Positions 35,001-46,580 of a stretch of DNA of 64,000 nt are shown one piece after another (the stretch's first letter is position 1; each line of letters starts with the position of its first letter). A program made the position numbers and the translations under genes. The DNA is taken from positions 7,797,724 through 7,861,723 of the forward strand of contig NC_084815.1 of assembly GCF_963583255.1 (NCBI RefSeq). The letters run 5' to 3'. This stretch comes from Pyrus communis. Taxonomy: Eukaryota; Streptophyta; Magnoliopsida; Rosales; Rosaceae. Under the pieces are notes generated by a model. It was not told where the DNA came from. It saw only the letters and a list, made by a program, of their open reading frames with translations, and did no database searches.

Positions 35001-35305
35001 TCTTTTGTGCGCCCCATATCCAAGATGGTGTGGGCACAAAGTGTGACCACATTGGGGTGTCCTCTGAGCAACTTCATGACCGAGATCTCCTTCATCACCA
35101 ACTCCAGCAGCTCCTCATCATTAATAATGATGTGCTTCAAAGCATACTGCTTGGACACATGCACGGCGTCCCGGGCTAAGTAAACGCAAGAGAACCCGCC
35201 TTCGGCAATGGCATTCTTGACATGAATCTTGACATTTCCAACGTCAATGGATCGACCTTCGAGCCCGGTTGGCTCCTTGTGCATAAAAGGCTTAAACCTC
35301 CACAT
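32065..35305 (-). CDS. NAK/AAK1-family serine/threonine protein kinase, intact, 7 exons
   Basis: Exons are 34842-35305, 34249-34414, 34111-34161, 33827-34009, 33599-33692, 32530-33275 and 32065-32427. They sum to 2067 nt (688 aa plus stop) with all phases consistent. Kinase features are the Gly loop AEGGFSCVY (about 35), catalytic Lys in YALKHI, HRDLKAENLLL across the exon 1/2 junction, CDFGS, and RAPE-MWDLFRREL across the exon 2/3 junction, then WALGCLLFRICY. The rest is a Pro/Ser-rich linker, a coiled coil (EALEAEVERLKEQLKQVNL, about 510-560) and a Trp/Phe-containing tail (DSWGFGADSF, GWAGF). By family knowledge this is the plant AP2-associated kinase 1-like group; animal AAK1 phosphorylates the AP-2 mu subunit in clathrin-mediated endocytosis. 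The plant role is inferred. Intron 4 uses a GC donor (CAG/GCAAGC). The intron 2 donor, GAG/GTTGAA, is weak. Confidence 0.94.
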
Positions 35306-35918
35306 GATCGATCAATGGATTGATTGATACAAACACAATGAAGACCAAACACTGCAACAGCGAATACCCAAAAGCATACAAATCAATCAAACAAACCCCA
35401 TTAAAGAAAATCACTTAATTATCAGAGCATCTTATCTGAAATTAAAGATTAACTAATTTCATATTTGATTCAAAATGGCGATTAAACCCTGATAATCTGC
35501 AATCGCAGAACCCAGAAAAATAGAAGCATACAATAATGCTCAAATTCGGAGAAGCAGATCGGAAGAATGAGTTGAAGCAAATGCAATAACGAATGCAAAT
35601 AAGATTGAAAACTGCAGCAGTAAATGAAGAGGGCGGACCTGGATGGAGGATTGGGTATGAGATTGGAGACTGGAGATTGGAGATCCGAGATTGGAGATTG
35701 GATATCGGGAATTGGCGTTTGAAGTTTCAGACATCTAAGATCAAGAGCCGACGTGCTGATCCCAAAGTTTCAGACATTTAAGATTGGGAATAGGTGTTGT
35801 GTTGCAGTCGCAGAGGCAGCTCGTCACGAAGAAGATGAATCAACCTAACCTATCTTTTTCCCATCTTTTGTCCTCACCGAACCACACCGCGTCCTTTTGA
35901 ACAATCACCAATACCTGT

Positions 35919-35953
<35 letters not shown>

Positions 35954-36144
35954 GAAACTATCACCAATACTTGTGAATTAAGACTTAACAAAACACATAA
36001 TTTGACCCAAAAAACAAAAAAAATAATCATGGTTAGTAAATTCGCGTATAATATACTTATTAGAAACATACGCATAAATTTATAAAAAAATTCTCCTTTT
36101 TCATACACAATGATTAGTTAAATTACACGTTTTTTAAACGTACC
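35306..36144 (-). promoter_or_regulatory. 5' leader and promoter region of the kinase gene
   Basis: 35650-35715 is a degenerate tandem repeat of GGAGATTGGA words (a CT-rich leader on the coding strand). TCCATCCAG/GTCCGC at 35635-35650 could be a leader-intron donor. A T run of about 35 lies at 35918-35952. No firm TATA box was identified. Confidence 0.45.
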
Positions 36145-36145
36145 A

Positions 36146-36169
36146 TATATATATATATATATATATATT
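36146..36169. repeat. (TA)n microsatellite
   Basis: About 12 TA units, some 80 bp left of the Tat element's 3' LTR. Confidence 0.9.
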
Positions 36170-36249
36170 TGTTGGGAGATCTTTAGATCAAGGTGGACTT
36201 TGACTTTGAGAACGTCATTTTGTCTCCCTTGGTTCAATTTCATACCAAG

Positions 36250-37418
36250 TGTTCGGGCAAAGATTTCTCTGGAGAAGGATCCTTGGACCTCAGCACAGCT
36301 GCCAAAGGGATTGGCACTTTGGATGTGTAGTCGGCCTCTAGCTTGTTGATGTGCTACAAGAAGAGGACAAAGTCAGTTTTGAAAGGTGCCTTTGTGGGGC
36401 CTTAGGTGTAGGCCTTGAGGCTCACAATCAAAACTAAGTAAGTGCTAGGCATGCCATGCTATCTCAGTATAGTAGATGTAGAACAAGAGTGTTTTTAGTC
36501 GATTACTTGCGCCCTAAGTTACTCGGACTTCTTGTTATCAAAGGATTGTCATGGATGGGTTAAGTCTACATTAAGTTCTTTTTGTTGCCTTGTAAACAAG
36601 GACTTTTAGTTTATAGTCTTGTATGTTTAAATGAAGGGAGTCAAGGCTCTTTTAAGCCATTTGTTTGGTTCTTGATTGATTTTAATGATAACATATCCAT
36701 TAAACTAACTAGATCCAGATGCAAATAGAACTCTTAAGATAGGGAAACTGATGGAAATAACTTGAATACATACTGGAGAATGCATTAAGTAATAGATCTA
36801 CAAATTTAGAAAACAAACAAAGAGCGTCGGGCAAGATTTCACCTTGTCTGTCAAGATTGAACCTCTTGCAATCACTTCTCTTTGAATTAATAGGGGTTTA
36901 TATGCTAAAAGGGGACGGATGGTAAACAAGTTTACACAAGGGAATCGATACTACGCCACTATGGGAGATAACAGAGCTTTAAACTGGGCAAGACATAGCT
37001 TGTCGCTAAAAATGACTAAATTTGGGTTGATTTCAGCTTTTGAATGCAAATTTGGCTTAAGAGTAGAGTTTGTATGTTTGTTTGTTTGAATGGTTGAGTG
37101 TCCTTGTCTCCAGGGCCTCTTCCTCCTTTTCTAGGCCAATTATCTCGACTGATGACTTTGCTCTTGCCCGAAAACATCTGAAGGGTAGTGAGTCATCAAC
37201 CTTTTTACTTGTAATGCCACTAGAAAGTATTCTTTGGCTGGTAGTAGGTTAGTCTTCATCACTTGTCTCTTCAATGGTAAGAACGTGGCTTGTATCTTGG
37301 CTGAGAAGGCTTCACTTTGCCTTTGGGCTTGGTGTTGGGCTTCGGGCAAGTCCCCTTTTAGTTGACATCCTTGGGTTTTCCTTCATCTAGGTCCAATGTT
37401 CAAATATTAACCCAAATA
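36250..37418 (-). repeat. 3' LTR of the Tat element
   Basis: Starts TGTTCGGGCAAAGATTTC and ends TTAACCCAAATA on the plus strand; the last dinucleotide (TA) is mutated from CA as seen in the other LTR. It aligns along its length with 58001-59139. Confidence 0.9.
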
Positions 37419-37427
37419 ATGCCCTCT

Positions 37428-38130
37428 TTAATCATTGTTGAGTCTGCAACCTAAGACGCTAATAATGATTAAATAGTCGTCACACGCCTTCACTCGAGAC
37501 TTGCACCATTTAAAACATACGTAGTATATTATATGTGGAAACTATACTTGTTTTATGGCGAGGGGTTATTATGTTTTCAAAAAGGTTTTTACAAAGCTTT
37601 ATTTTAGGCCCACTCACCCTTGTTTTTCGCTCCTCCAGGTTTTAGTAGCAGAGCTTTAATGTCAACGAGGATTTTTGGCAAATCTTGGTATAGGTGGTTA
37701 CCTTCGATGGTATAATTCGTATCTTACTTTTATTGTACTTTACTTATGCTCTGACATCACGTGTGAATTGGGATCAATCCCACTCACATGCGCACTCTAA
37801 CATTTAGGCACTTTTAGGTTTAAATTTATTCACATTTTCTACATCATTATACTTTATGACTTCATCACCTTCCGAGTGTCGACCAGCACATCTCGATTCG
37901 AAGTCTAGATGAACCTTTGTATTAACCCACAAATTCCATCGTTAAGTAACCATTTACTATATAATTCTCACTTAAACCCTTTGTCTAAATACCTTAACAA
38001 CTTCAAACCTTCGAATTCCCAGAACTTCCCAGAATTCTCAGAGCCTTCAGACTTTCTAGAAACTTCTCTCGTTCCTCAAATCTTGCCCCTAATTCTGATT
38101 TTCTTCTCATTTTCTCCTCAAAATCATCTA
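37428..38130 (+). other. 3' untranslated part of the Tat element
   Basis: There is no sense coding here. It would be the promoter side of the antisense ORF that begins near 38131. The open frame from 37909 runs into that ORF in the same frame, but its first 74 codons (Asn/Pro/Ser-rich) look like read-through. Confidence 0.5.
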
Positions 38131-39182
38131 ATGGCACCCAAAGTTGCTCGAACTCAATCTCATTGTGAGATTGGTGAAGGGATTTCCACCATGCGCCACT
38201 TACTCAAAGGCCTTCATCGCCTTCGGGCAGGCCTATATATTGAACTTTTCTTCAAGAAGGGAGGAGTATATTTTTAAACCATTTCAGGCTAAGTCGGGTA
38301 TTTCGTCTTCTAAATGGTCAAACCACCATCGCAACTTCCCACTTATGAAGGATAAGGCATGGTCATAATGGATAAATAAGCTCGAGCTCATCTTTAAAAG
38401 GAAATGGATAAACAACGTAATTTATGAGTTGATAATGCTCTCCAAGACCACGGTCATTGCCAAGTCCAAGCTACTGACAACTGCACTCCTCTTTTAGAAC
38501 TCGGGCACCAACACTTTTGACTTCAAGATGGGCCTTATGTCTCCTACCATCCTTGACACGGCACAGGTCTTCGGGCTAAGGCCTTTGGGCAGGGTCGTAG
38601 ATGTTACCCATGATTAGTCATTGGCTTCTACAGTATCCTCAGAAAGGCACACTATGTCCAGCTTTTGTTTCAGGACTTCTATGGCATTGAGGAGTAGCCG
38701 AGCAACTTTAATCGCACCGGTAGATTCCACTTGTGAATATAAAGCTATCTTTCCTTGCACTGATATCCACAAGCCCAAACTTCCCCATAGCTTCTGCTTT
38801 CTTGATCACTTCATCATCATAGGTGTATGCTTCGGGATCAACTACCATGACCTTGTTAGTTTTAGGATCAATGTCAAAAACTTTGGTAGGACTTGTGGAA
38901 GAAGGCTTTGCTATAGAGGCAAGGATTACAGAGGTGTCTTCTGAAATTGAGAGGTTGGAAGAGCAACTGTTTATACTTAAGGCTGAACAAACGACCTTAA
39001 CCAACCAACTTCACCAGAAGATTGAAAAGGTCAAGAAAGTAAATGTTGAAGTTGAAGATGTTGAAGCATAGTTAGTTAATAGTAACATTGCTTTGGATGA
39101 GCTAGGTAGAATCTTCACTATTATACAAACATACCATTCTAGGATAGCTGCCCTAGCCAATGATGTAAAACTATTGAGTTGA
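38131..39182 (+). pseudogene. Antisense ORF of the Tat element: plant-mobile-domain-like plus coiled coil, broken
   Basis: Opposite to gag-pol, ATG at 38131 opens MAPKVARTQSHCEIGEG. After a frameshift come FIAFGQAYILNFSSRREEYI, a KW..N block, and TNTFDFKMGLMSPTILDTAQ, then VFGLRPLGRVVDVTHD. I recognise that block as the aORF protein of Tat/Ogre elements, related to the plant mobile domain. A heptad-rich tail (EIERLEEQLFILKAEQTTLT, 38940-39070) follows and ends at LLS-stop near 39180. Three or more stops are in frame. The middle is displaced by an RPB3 fragment on the other strand. In relatives the antisense ORF is transcribed from within the element; its role is unknown. Confidence 0.7.
38614..38905 (-). 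pseudogene. NRPB3-like: Captured C-terminal fragment of RNA polymerase II subunit RPB3
   Basis: The minus strand reads SPTKVFDIDPKTNKVMVVDP, EAYTYDDEVIKKAEAMGKFG and DSFIFT. After a 1-nt shift it continues VESTGAIK, LLLNAIEVLKQKLD and SEDTVEAND-stop. Plant RPB3 (NRPB3) has the same blocks in the same order (SPTKVFGMDP, VVVDPEAYTYDEEVIKKAEA, DDSFIFTVESTGAVK, LNAI.LLKQKLD, DDTVEADD). About 95 codons are retained, without any intron in between. It points in the sense direction of the retroelement and splits the antisense ORF. It is dead as a protein. Confidence 0.88.
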
Positions 39183-39307
39183 TTCTTATGTAACTTCAAC
39201 ATTCAATGAAATGAAAATGACTTCTTTAATCCACTTTAGCTTGCATGTCCTCCTTGAAACTCAACTATGATGAGCATATAAGTTGACTTTTGGATCTCGT
39301 ACAATGT

Positions 39308-42300
39308 CTAGACTTCTTCAATGTAACAATCCCTAAAATCCCATAAGGTTGGGTGATATTTCTTCAAAAACTTAGCATTAATTAGATGCTTTAGTAAGCT
39401 TCCTTCCATATCTGCCAAGTAATATCTTCCTTTGTCTAGTACTTGGTTAATAATGAAAGGACCCTCCCAAGTTGGACTCCACTTCCCAAAGCCTCTGATT
39501 TGAGCTCCTAAGGTAGTACTATTTTCCATACTAATTCCCCCTCCTTGAAAGTTTTTAACTTTACTTTTTTGTTGTATGCTCGGGCAATAGCTCTCTTCCC
39601 CTCTTGAATTTTATCTAGAGCTTCAATTCGGGTTACATCTAGATCTTCAACTTCTTGACACATAGCTTGAATATATTCTTCACTGTGCAACCTAAATTGG
39701 TTTTGAATCCTAACAGAACTCACATTTATCTCCATGGGGAGCACAACGTCTTGCCCGAAGGTTAGGGGCGTAAAGAGTAGTTCCAGTTCCTGCTTTCTTG
39801 GAGGTTCTGTAAGCCCACAATGTCTCTCTTAATTTCTCATGCCACTTTTCTGGATTATTTATCATTATTTTCTTAATAATGTTCACCAAGATCTTATTGT
39901 TGGCTTCTGCTTGACCATTTGACTGGGGGTAGTAAGGACTAGACTGAATCATTTTTATCTTGAACTTACCTGTAAACTCCTTTACTTCCCTTGAAATAAA
40001 AGATGACCTACGGTCTGTGACAATTGTCTCGGGTACCCCAAATCTGTGTAGGATCTTAGTTTCAATGTTCTTGACTACAGTTGAGGTGATAGTTTTGACT
40101 GCTAAAGCTTCTACCCACTTAGTGAAGTAATATGTTGCCACAATTATGAATGTATGTCCCTTGCTAGAAGCTAGATAAATTTGCCTGATGAAGTCCATTG
40201 CCTACCTTCTAAAAGGCCAAGGCTTGAGGTTCAAGGATACTGAGGGCATATGTTGGAGAGGTCCATGTCTTTGGCATTTTTCACACCCTCAGGCATAAGC
40301 TTTGCAATCTTTCTCCATCTCGGGCCAAAAATAGCCATATCTTCTAAGAAACCATCTCATCTTAGTACCAGCTTGATATGCCCCACAGATTCCTTCATGT
40401 ACTTCGGCCATTACCCTCATTGATTCTTCCAGGCCTAAGCACTTCAGCAGAAGTCCATCTAGAGTCTTTCTTAACATAGCTTTATTCCACAAAACATACT
40501 TAGTTGCTTGTCCTCTATTTTTCTTACTTGTGGGGAAGGATGGATCTTTCAAATACTGAACAATAGACGTTATCCAATCCTCTATCTCCATTTCTTCAGT
40601 CATCATATCTAGGCTGAATCCTCTTTCAAAGATAGAAGGGAGATTTCTTTTCTGAACTTTTATATCCTCTTCAAACTTCCTTTCTTGGATCTGTGCTCCA
40701 GAAGCCAATTGTGTCATCTCATTAGCAATTGCGTTTGACTCTCTGGAGATATAGCTAACTGATATTTCAGTGCCCAAATAGCTCAATAGTTGTGTAGATG
40801 CCAAATAGTAACCTGCATGGTGATGTGTCTGCACTTGTATTTTCCATTTAACTGATTGATCACCAATTCTGAATCACCAAACACCTCAACTTCAGTTGCC
40901 TCCAACTCTGTTAAGATTTCCAGGCCAATTATCAATGCCTCATACTCTGCCCAATTGTTGGTAGTATCTTGATAATCCAAGAGGAATGAATAACAATGAT
41001 GAGTACCTCTGGGATCAATGATGACAATCCCAACTCCAGTAGCATTTTGAGTGCAAGAACCATCAAAATACAATCTCCAAAGAGTGATCCAGAGGCTAGT
41101 TATTCTTTTTATCTCTTGTTGGATCCATTTTTCTTTGCCCGAGAAGGCTTTACTTGGAAAGATCCACACAATGGCCACTTCCAGAGTTCTTGGGATGTTG
41201 ATAATCCCCTCTTGAGGCTCTTGGTGCTTAGCCAAGAAGTCTGCAATTGCTTGTCCCTTGATAGTTCTTTGAGGCACATATTAAAAGCTGAACTCTAATA
41301 GTGCTACAATCCACTTTCTAGTTCTCCTAGTTAGCGTTGGTTTTGACAGCATGTGCTTGATCATATCTGTCTTGGCGATGATGTGGATGTGGCAAGGCAA
41401 TATGTAATGCCTTAGCTTGCAGGCAGTGAAGTATATAGCTAAACACAAGCTCTCTATTGGTGTGTATCTTGTCTTTACCTCAGTAAGGATTCTACTGAGG
41501 TAGTATATTGCTTGTTCCTTCCCTCTTTCATTGTTTTGGGCCAACAAGCTTCCCATTGACTTTTCAGAGGCATAAATATAAAGTTTTAAAGGCTTCACCC
41601 TTTTAGGTGGCATAAGCACTGGTAGAGACGTCAAGTAAGCCTTTATGTTGTCGAAAGCCTCTTTATGTGGTGGGCCCCACTTAAACTGTTCTTTGTCTTT
41701 CAATCTTACCAAAGGAGTTCACAGTTGAATCTTGTCCGCCAAGTTAGCAATGAATCTTCTTAAGAGGTCGATTTTTCCCAGCAGCTTTTGCAGTTGTACT
41801 TTATTGGTAGGAGGAGGTGATTCCATTATCGCTCGAGCTTTGTTCTTGTTAACCTCTACACCTCTTTGATGAACAAGGAATCCCAAAAAGTTGCCTAACC
41901 TTACCCCAAAAGCACATTTCTTTGGATTCATTTTCAGCTTATGGATCCTCATTCTTGTTAAGGCTTGTCTGAGGTCTACCAAGTGCTGTTTTTCAGTTTT
42001 AGACTTCACCATGATGTCATCAATGTATACATCCATGCTATGGCCAATCAAGTCATGAAAAATGGCATTCATCGCTCTTTGATAGGTTGCCCCAACATTT
42101 TTTTAGGCCGAATAACATTACCAGTATTCATATGCTCCAACATGACATGGGCACCTAAAAGCTATTTTATATATATTTTCTTTAGCCATTTTTATCTTAT
42201 TATAACCAGCATTCCCATCCATGAAGGATAAGACTTTGTGTTTAGTATGCATCTATGCGTAAGTTGGCCATGGGCATGAGATATTCATCTTTAGGCGTAG

Positions 42301-43695
42301 CTCCATTAATGTTTCTATAGTCAACACAACATCGAACTGCATTAGTTATAGCCTTTAATACAAGTAAAATGTTGGCCAACCACTCGACATATTTGATAGG
42401 CCTAATGAATCCAACCTTTACCAGCATCTCAATCTCTTCCTTGACTTTTTCTTCAATCCCTTTTGACATCCTCCTTGTTGCTTACTTCACAGGTTTATAT
42501 CCCTCATTAATAGGCATTTTGTGTTCTATTAAGGTTGAATTTAAACCTAGCATCTCAGTGTAATGCCAAGCAAAACAATCTTTAAACTCATGCAAAAGAT
42601 TAACTATCTTTGCCCGAATTTCAACTTCTAACAGGCTACTGATCTGTAGGCCTTGGATATTTCTTAGTCCCCAAATCAATGGTTTCTAAGGAGTTTTGTA
42701 CCTCTAGTGGTGGCTTGTTAGGCTCTGTACACAAAAATTTGACTAACTTTAGACTTTCGAGCAAGTCTTCTGGCCCATCCAGGCCATATATACATTCAGC
42801 CATTTGGATAACTGCTTCCAACACCTTTCCAAAAAACTCTTTTTCACTTTTGTTATAGTTTGCTTGATACTTCTTCCTCTTGTTCCTCAGCCAAACTCTT
42901 CTTTTCCTGTTTCTTTTCTCTTTCATACACCAACAGTATTTTGATTAAGGACCTGACTGCAACTACTTAGTCTTTTCTTCTTTGTTCTGACATTACTGGT
43001 GTTAGGAAGTTGGTACAATATAGGGTTTATCCCATTCTTCCCTGGTGAGGAACAATCCTTGCTCCAAAAGTTTTTGGGCCGTCACCTTAGTTGGGTGACC
43101 GTTCTCATCAGCACCTGAGCACTAGAGAATCCCAATACTAGGACTATAAAAGCTGGCTTCTGCCACATTGGCAGTGAGAAGGAATGATAGTGACTCGGCC
43201 TCCACCATCTCCCAAAATCCTAATCCTAATCCTATAGCTCATTCCTCGTGGTAAACTGCTCCCTGTTGGTGTAGGGTGAAAGGCATATAGAGATTGATGA
43301 ATCCTATCTCGACCTAGTAAAGCTCCATAGGTGGAAGTACTATCCACAATGAAGAAGGTTAGCATCATTTGCTTGAATCCCAAATCAACCTCCAAAGGCA
43401 ATATCCCATGAGTTCTAGTGATGGCTCTAGAGAAACTAGAAACTGTTAGATCCGTGGGGATAAGATCCTTCTCACTTCTACATACCCTTTTCACCTGCTT
43501 ATATGGTAACACATTGACCGCAGCTCCTCCATCAATCAAAACCTTCTTGAAAGGCACTCTCCCTAGATGAGCAGTTACATAAATAGGCTTGAGATGGTTG
43601 GCTAAGGTCAAACTCGGGTGACTGAAGACCATTATGTCTGAGTACACTCTCTCGGGTTCTTTTTTTGTGAGCTCAAGCAAACCTACTCTGCCCAA
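39308..43695 (-). pseudogene. Tat element pol: protease, RT, RNase H, second RNase H, integrase
   Basis: Protease is 43144-43695 (VLIDGGAAVNVLPY). RT is about 41719-42679, with IKYVEWLANILLVLK, CVDYRNIN and the catalytic VYIDDIMVKS (42045). RNase H is 41281-41712 (LYIYASEKSMGSLLAQ, with Asp replaced by Glu/Ser context). The second RNase H is 40783-41277 (LYFDGSCTQNATGVGIVI, NNWAEYEALI, VFGDSELVI), which has all acidic residues. The integrase zinc region and core are 39710-40834 (VTDRRSSF, NGQAEANNK), and the C-terminus is at 39308 (WEGPFIINQVLDKGRYYLAD). Frameshifts between the blocks (for example near 42080, 42240, 41715 and 40200) make it inactive. Confidence 0.88.
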
Positions 43696-43935
43696 CTCTT
43701 ATTTTCCCGCTTTTTCAACACTAACATATGCCATCATAGGTTCTGTTACTAAGTAATCACCCATCATTGTGGTAGGTTGATCATGCTTGGGGACAAAAAA
43801 TGGCAGATAGAACAAATGTCATGTTTACATGGAAGTTGTTAGGTTCAGGTAAGTCATTCTTCTTGCCCCCAATATGGTCGATGAATTCAACCAACCAGGC
43901 CTGTGCTTCTTTTGGCAACATCAGCTCGGGCAACC

Positions 43936-46312
43936 TATCATGCCCCAACCCGAGGATTAACGTAAAACTTGGTTCAGAACGTGAATCATACCTTAATTAT
44001 AAGCTTAACTAATATAATTAAGAATGTGACATGAAATCAAAGCATGTATAACTCGCTTGGAATAAAATTAACTGAACAACATATCATTATTGAAAGTTTC
44101 AGCCAAAATTACAACTTATGAACAACTCAGAGTTCACACAAAAGTAGTTCTTTATTCAAATGAGAGAGCAAAAGCCAACAAGCTCATCTTTTTATTTCTT
44201 TATACATAGTTACACAACAGACAACAAGCAAACTTTTAGGTTTCTGGTACTGTACCTGCAAAATTTAGTTAGGGTGATCTTAAAAAGCTCAATATGGACC
44301 TATACCTTCATTACTAAAATAATAGAGTATAATTAACATAGCAGAATTTAAACCATAATCAGAATGATGCGTAAGAATGCAATGCAAATGTCTTAACTAT
44401 ACTCGTTAATCCACATAACTAAACACCCAGACCTTGTACGTCCCATTCCGTACTTATACCATTTGATCCCGAGTGTTTAAATATATGAACTAACCCTTAT
44501 CCCTAAACATCCCCGAACTCTCCTTTTGTTAGTCATCTTGCCTAAACTCTTCGTCTCCAGTCCCGAATTACCCTTAAAGAATCTGTGCACTGTGGAATCG
44601 CCTAAGACCTGGTACCTACTAAGAGTTTGGCTCAACTACGCAAAAGCTAATAGTCACTACCTTAGATTCCCAAAGTTCTTTCCGATAATCCAACTTTACT
44701 CCTATATCATGAATCTAAATTGCATTTCAAACATTTATACTCAAATAACCTTCAGAAACAATATTCATGAATTTAATAGGTATATCAAAATTGTATGTGT
44801 ACTTAAGCAAGCAATAATTAAATTAATATATATAGAAGGTTTCCCAGAACCTCCTACCTTGAATTCGATTAATTTTGTTCCTCTGAAGAACCTAATCGGA
44901 ACACAAAAGTACAACCAAAAGTATAAATACAAGTAACACACATTAGTAACCAAACTAAGAGTTTAATTACAAAATTAATATTATCTAATGAAAATACATA
45001 ACTTATGGAATCTTATAACTCAAATAATGTCACTCAAATAAAGCAAAGAAGACTAGAAAGGAATCTGGAAAAGAAATTAGGTATGGTAAAAACAGTACTT
45101 TGTATCTCCACAAAATCTGCAGAAAAAATAGCACTATTGAACCAAGTTTAGGTTCCTTTTTTAACATTCAAAACTAAACCAAATCGTATAATGTTACATG
45201 GGTTTTGAAGTTTCTGTTTTGTAATTTAAAAGCCTATAAATTTATTAGAAAACAAAGCTCTAAATTGGAAGTTATGCCAAAAAGAAAAATGGAGACTTGA
45301 AACTAGAAATCCAGTTTTCTGCTGCTGTTTGGTAGCTCGCGACCCAAGTTTAAATAAGGTTTTGATCAGCCAAAACTCAATGGAACTGAGTGAAAACAAT
45401 TGGGTTACGATCATGGGCATATGTATTTTCAACACACTAAAAAATTTCTCCAAATGAGCACATAAAGACCTATAAATTAAGAGCAAAATAAGTCCACTCG
45501 AAACTTGAGTTTTCTCTGCAAAGAAATTAATTTTCTGCAACTTACATAACAGTACACTTCCAATTCATATAACAAAACCCAAAATACTTCCAATTAGTCT
45601 AGAAGTCATGGGTACAACACCCAAATATAACATGACTCAAAATTAACAAGAAATTGACCTTTTGAACCAAATCCTCGATCAAGAAATTTGATCTACACAC
45701 CCAATCCGAATTACCCAACTTTAATTCAAGTTCAGATTGGTTCATTGAACGGTAGAGAACCCTAAATAAAGCTAAGTACTCCAAATATATCATGGCAGTT
45801 TCAATTCAACTTAAGGAAATAAAATTCGAAAAAAAATCAAAATGATCAAGGAACAAGAAATTTACCCTTCAAATCTCTGAATCCTTCCTTCACAATCACG
45901 ATCTCTAACTCTCAATTTCTCTACCCCTTTTTTTATTTCTGATGTTTTCCGACTTTTCTGCAACCCCTTTTATAGTTTCTCTAATCCTACTCAATCCTAT
46001 CAGAGCCATGATGAAAACCTAGCTTCCTAAGCCACCCACCTCCTGCTTATAGACCTCTGTTGCTCTTCTCAGTTCATCCTTTGTCGAACACACTCCTTGG
46101 TGAAATAGGAGATGAACAACTCTCTATAACACACTCCTTTGATCAATCAAAGGTCGACCTATCACAAAATTTCCTAACCTCTATCCATTTTGAGTCTAAA
46201 GAAAGAAGATTTTTTTCTTTCTAAAGTTGTGGAAGAGCACCTCCTCCCATCTTCTTTATTTCCCTCGCACAGAAAGGAAGAACGTAAAAAAACGTTCTTT
46301 TCCTTTCTTTTG

Positions 46313-46360
<48 letters not shown>

Positions 46361-46569
46361 AATACTCCTTCATTGCTATACCCAAAAAAAAAAAAAAAAA
46401 AAAAAAACCTTATTTGTACCCTAAAACAATAATAATAACAAAAATAAGAAATAAAAAGTATAGTATTAAAAGGTACTAAACAAATTAATAAAAACGAAGC
46501 AGACTAAATTTTTTTGTATAAAAACAATTATAATCACACTTCACTCTTAATTAAACGAGAGATATTACA
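43936..46569 (-). repeat. 3' LTR of the Tekay element
   Basis: On the minus strand it runs from TGTAATATCTC to GGGGCATGATA (TG...TA, end base mutated from CA). It contains a pure (TA)n run at 46317-46357 and an A run at 46387-46406, which differ from the partner LTR. Confidence 0.92.
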
Positions 46570-46580
46570 ATCTACCCTCC

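Noticed and set aside
44526..44936. 136-codon plus-strand frame, repeated at 53046-53339
   Set aside because: Antisense within both Tekay LTRs, truncated differently in each; no sign of selection.
45226..45793. Minus-strand frames of 104 and 64 codons
   Set aside because: They lie within the Tekay LTR and are repeated at 53870-54089 in the partner LTR with different lengths. Chance frames in non-coding LTR.
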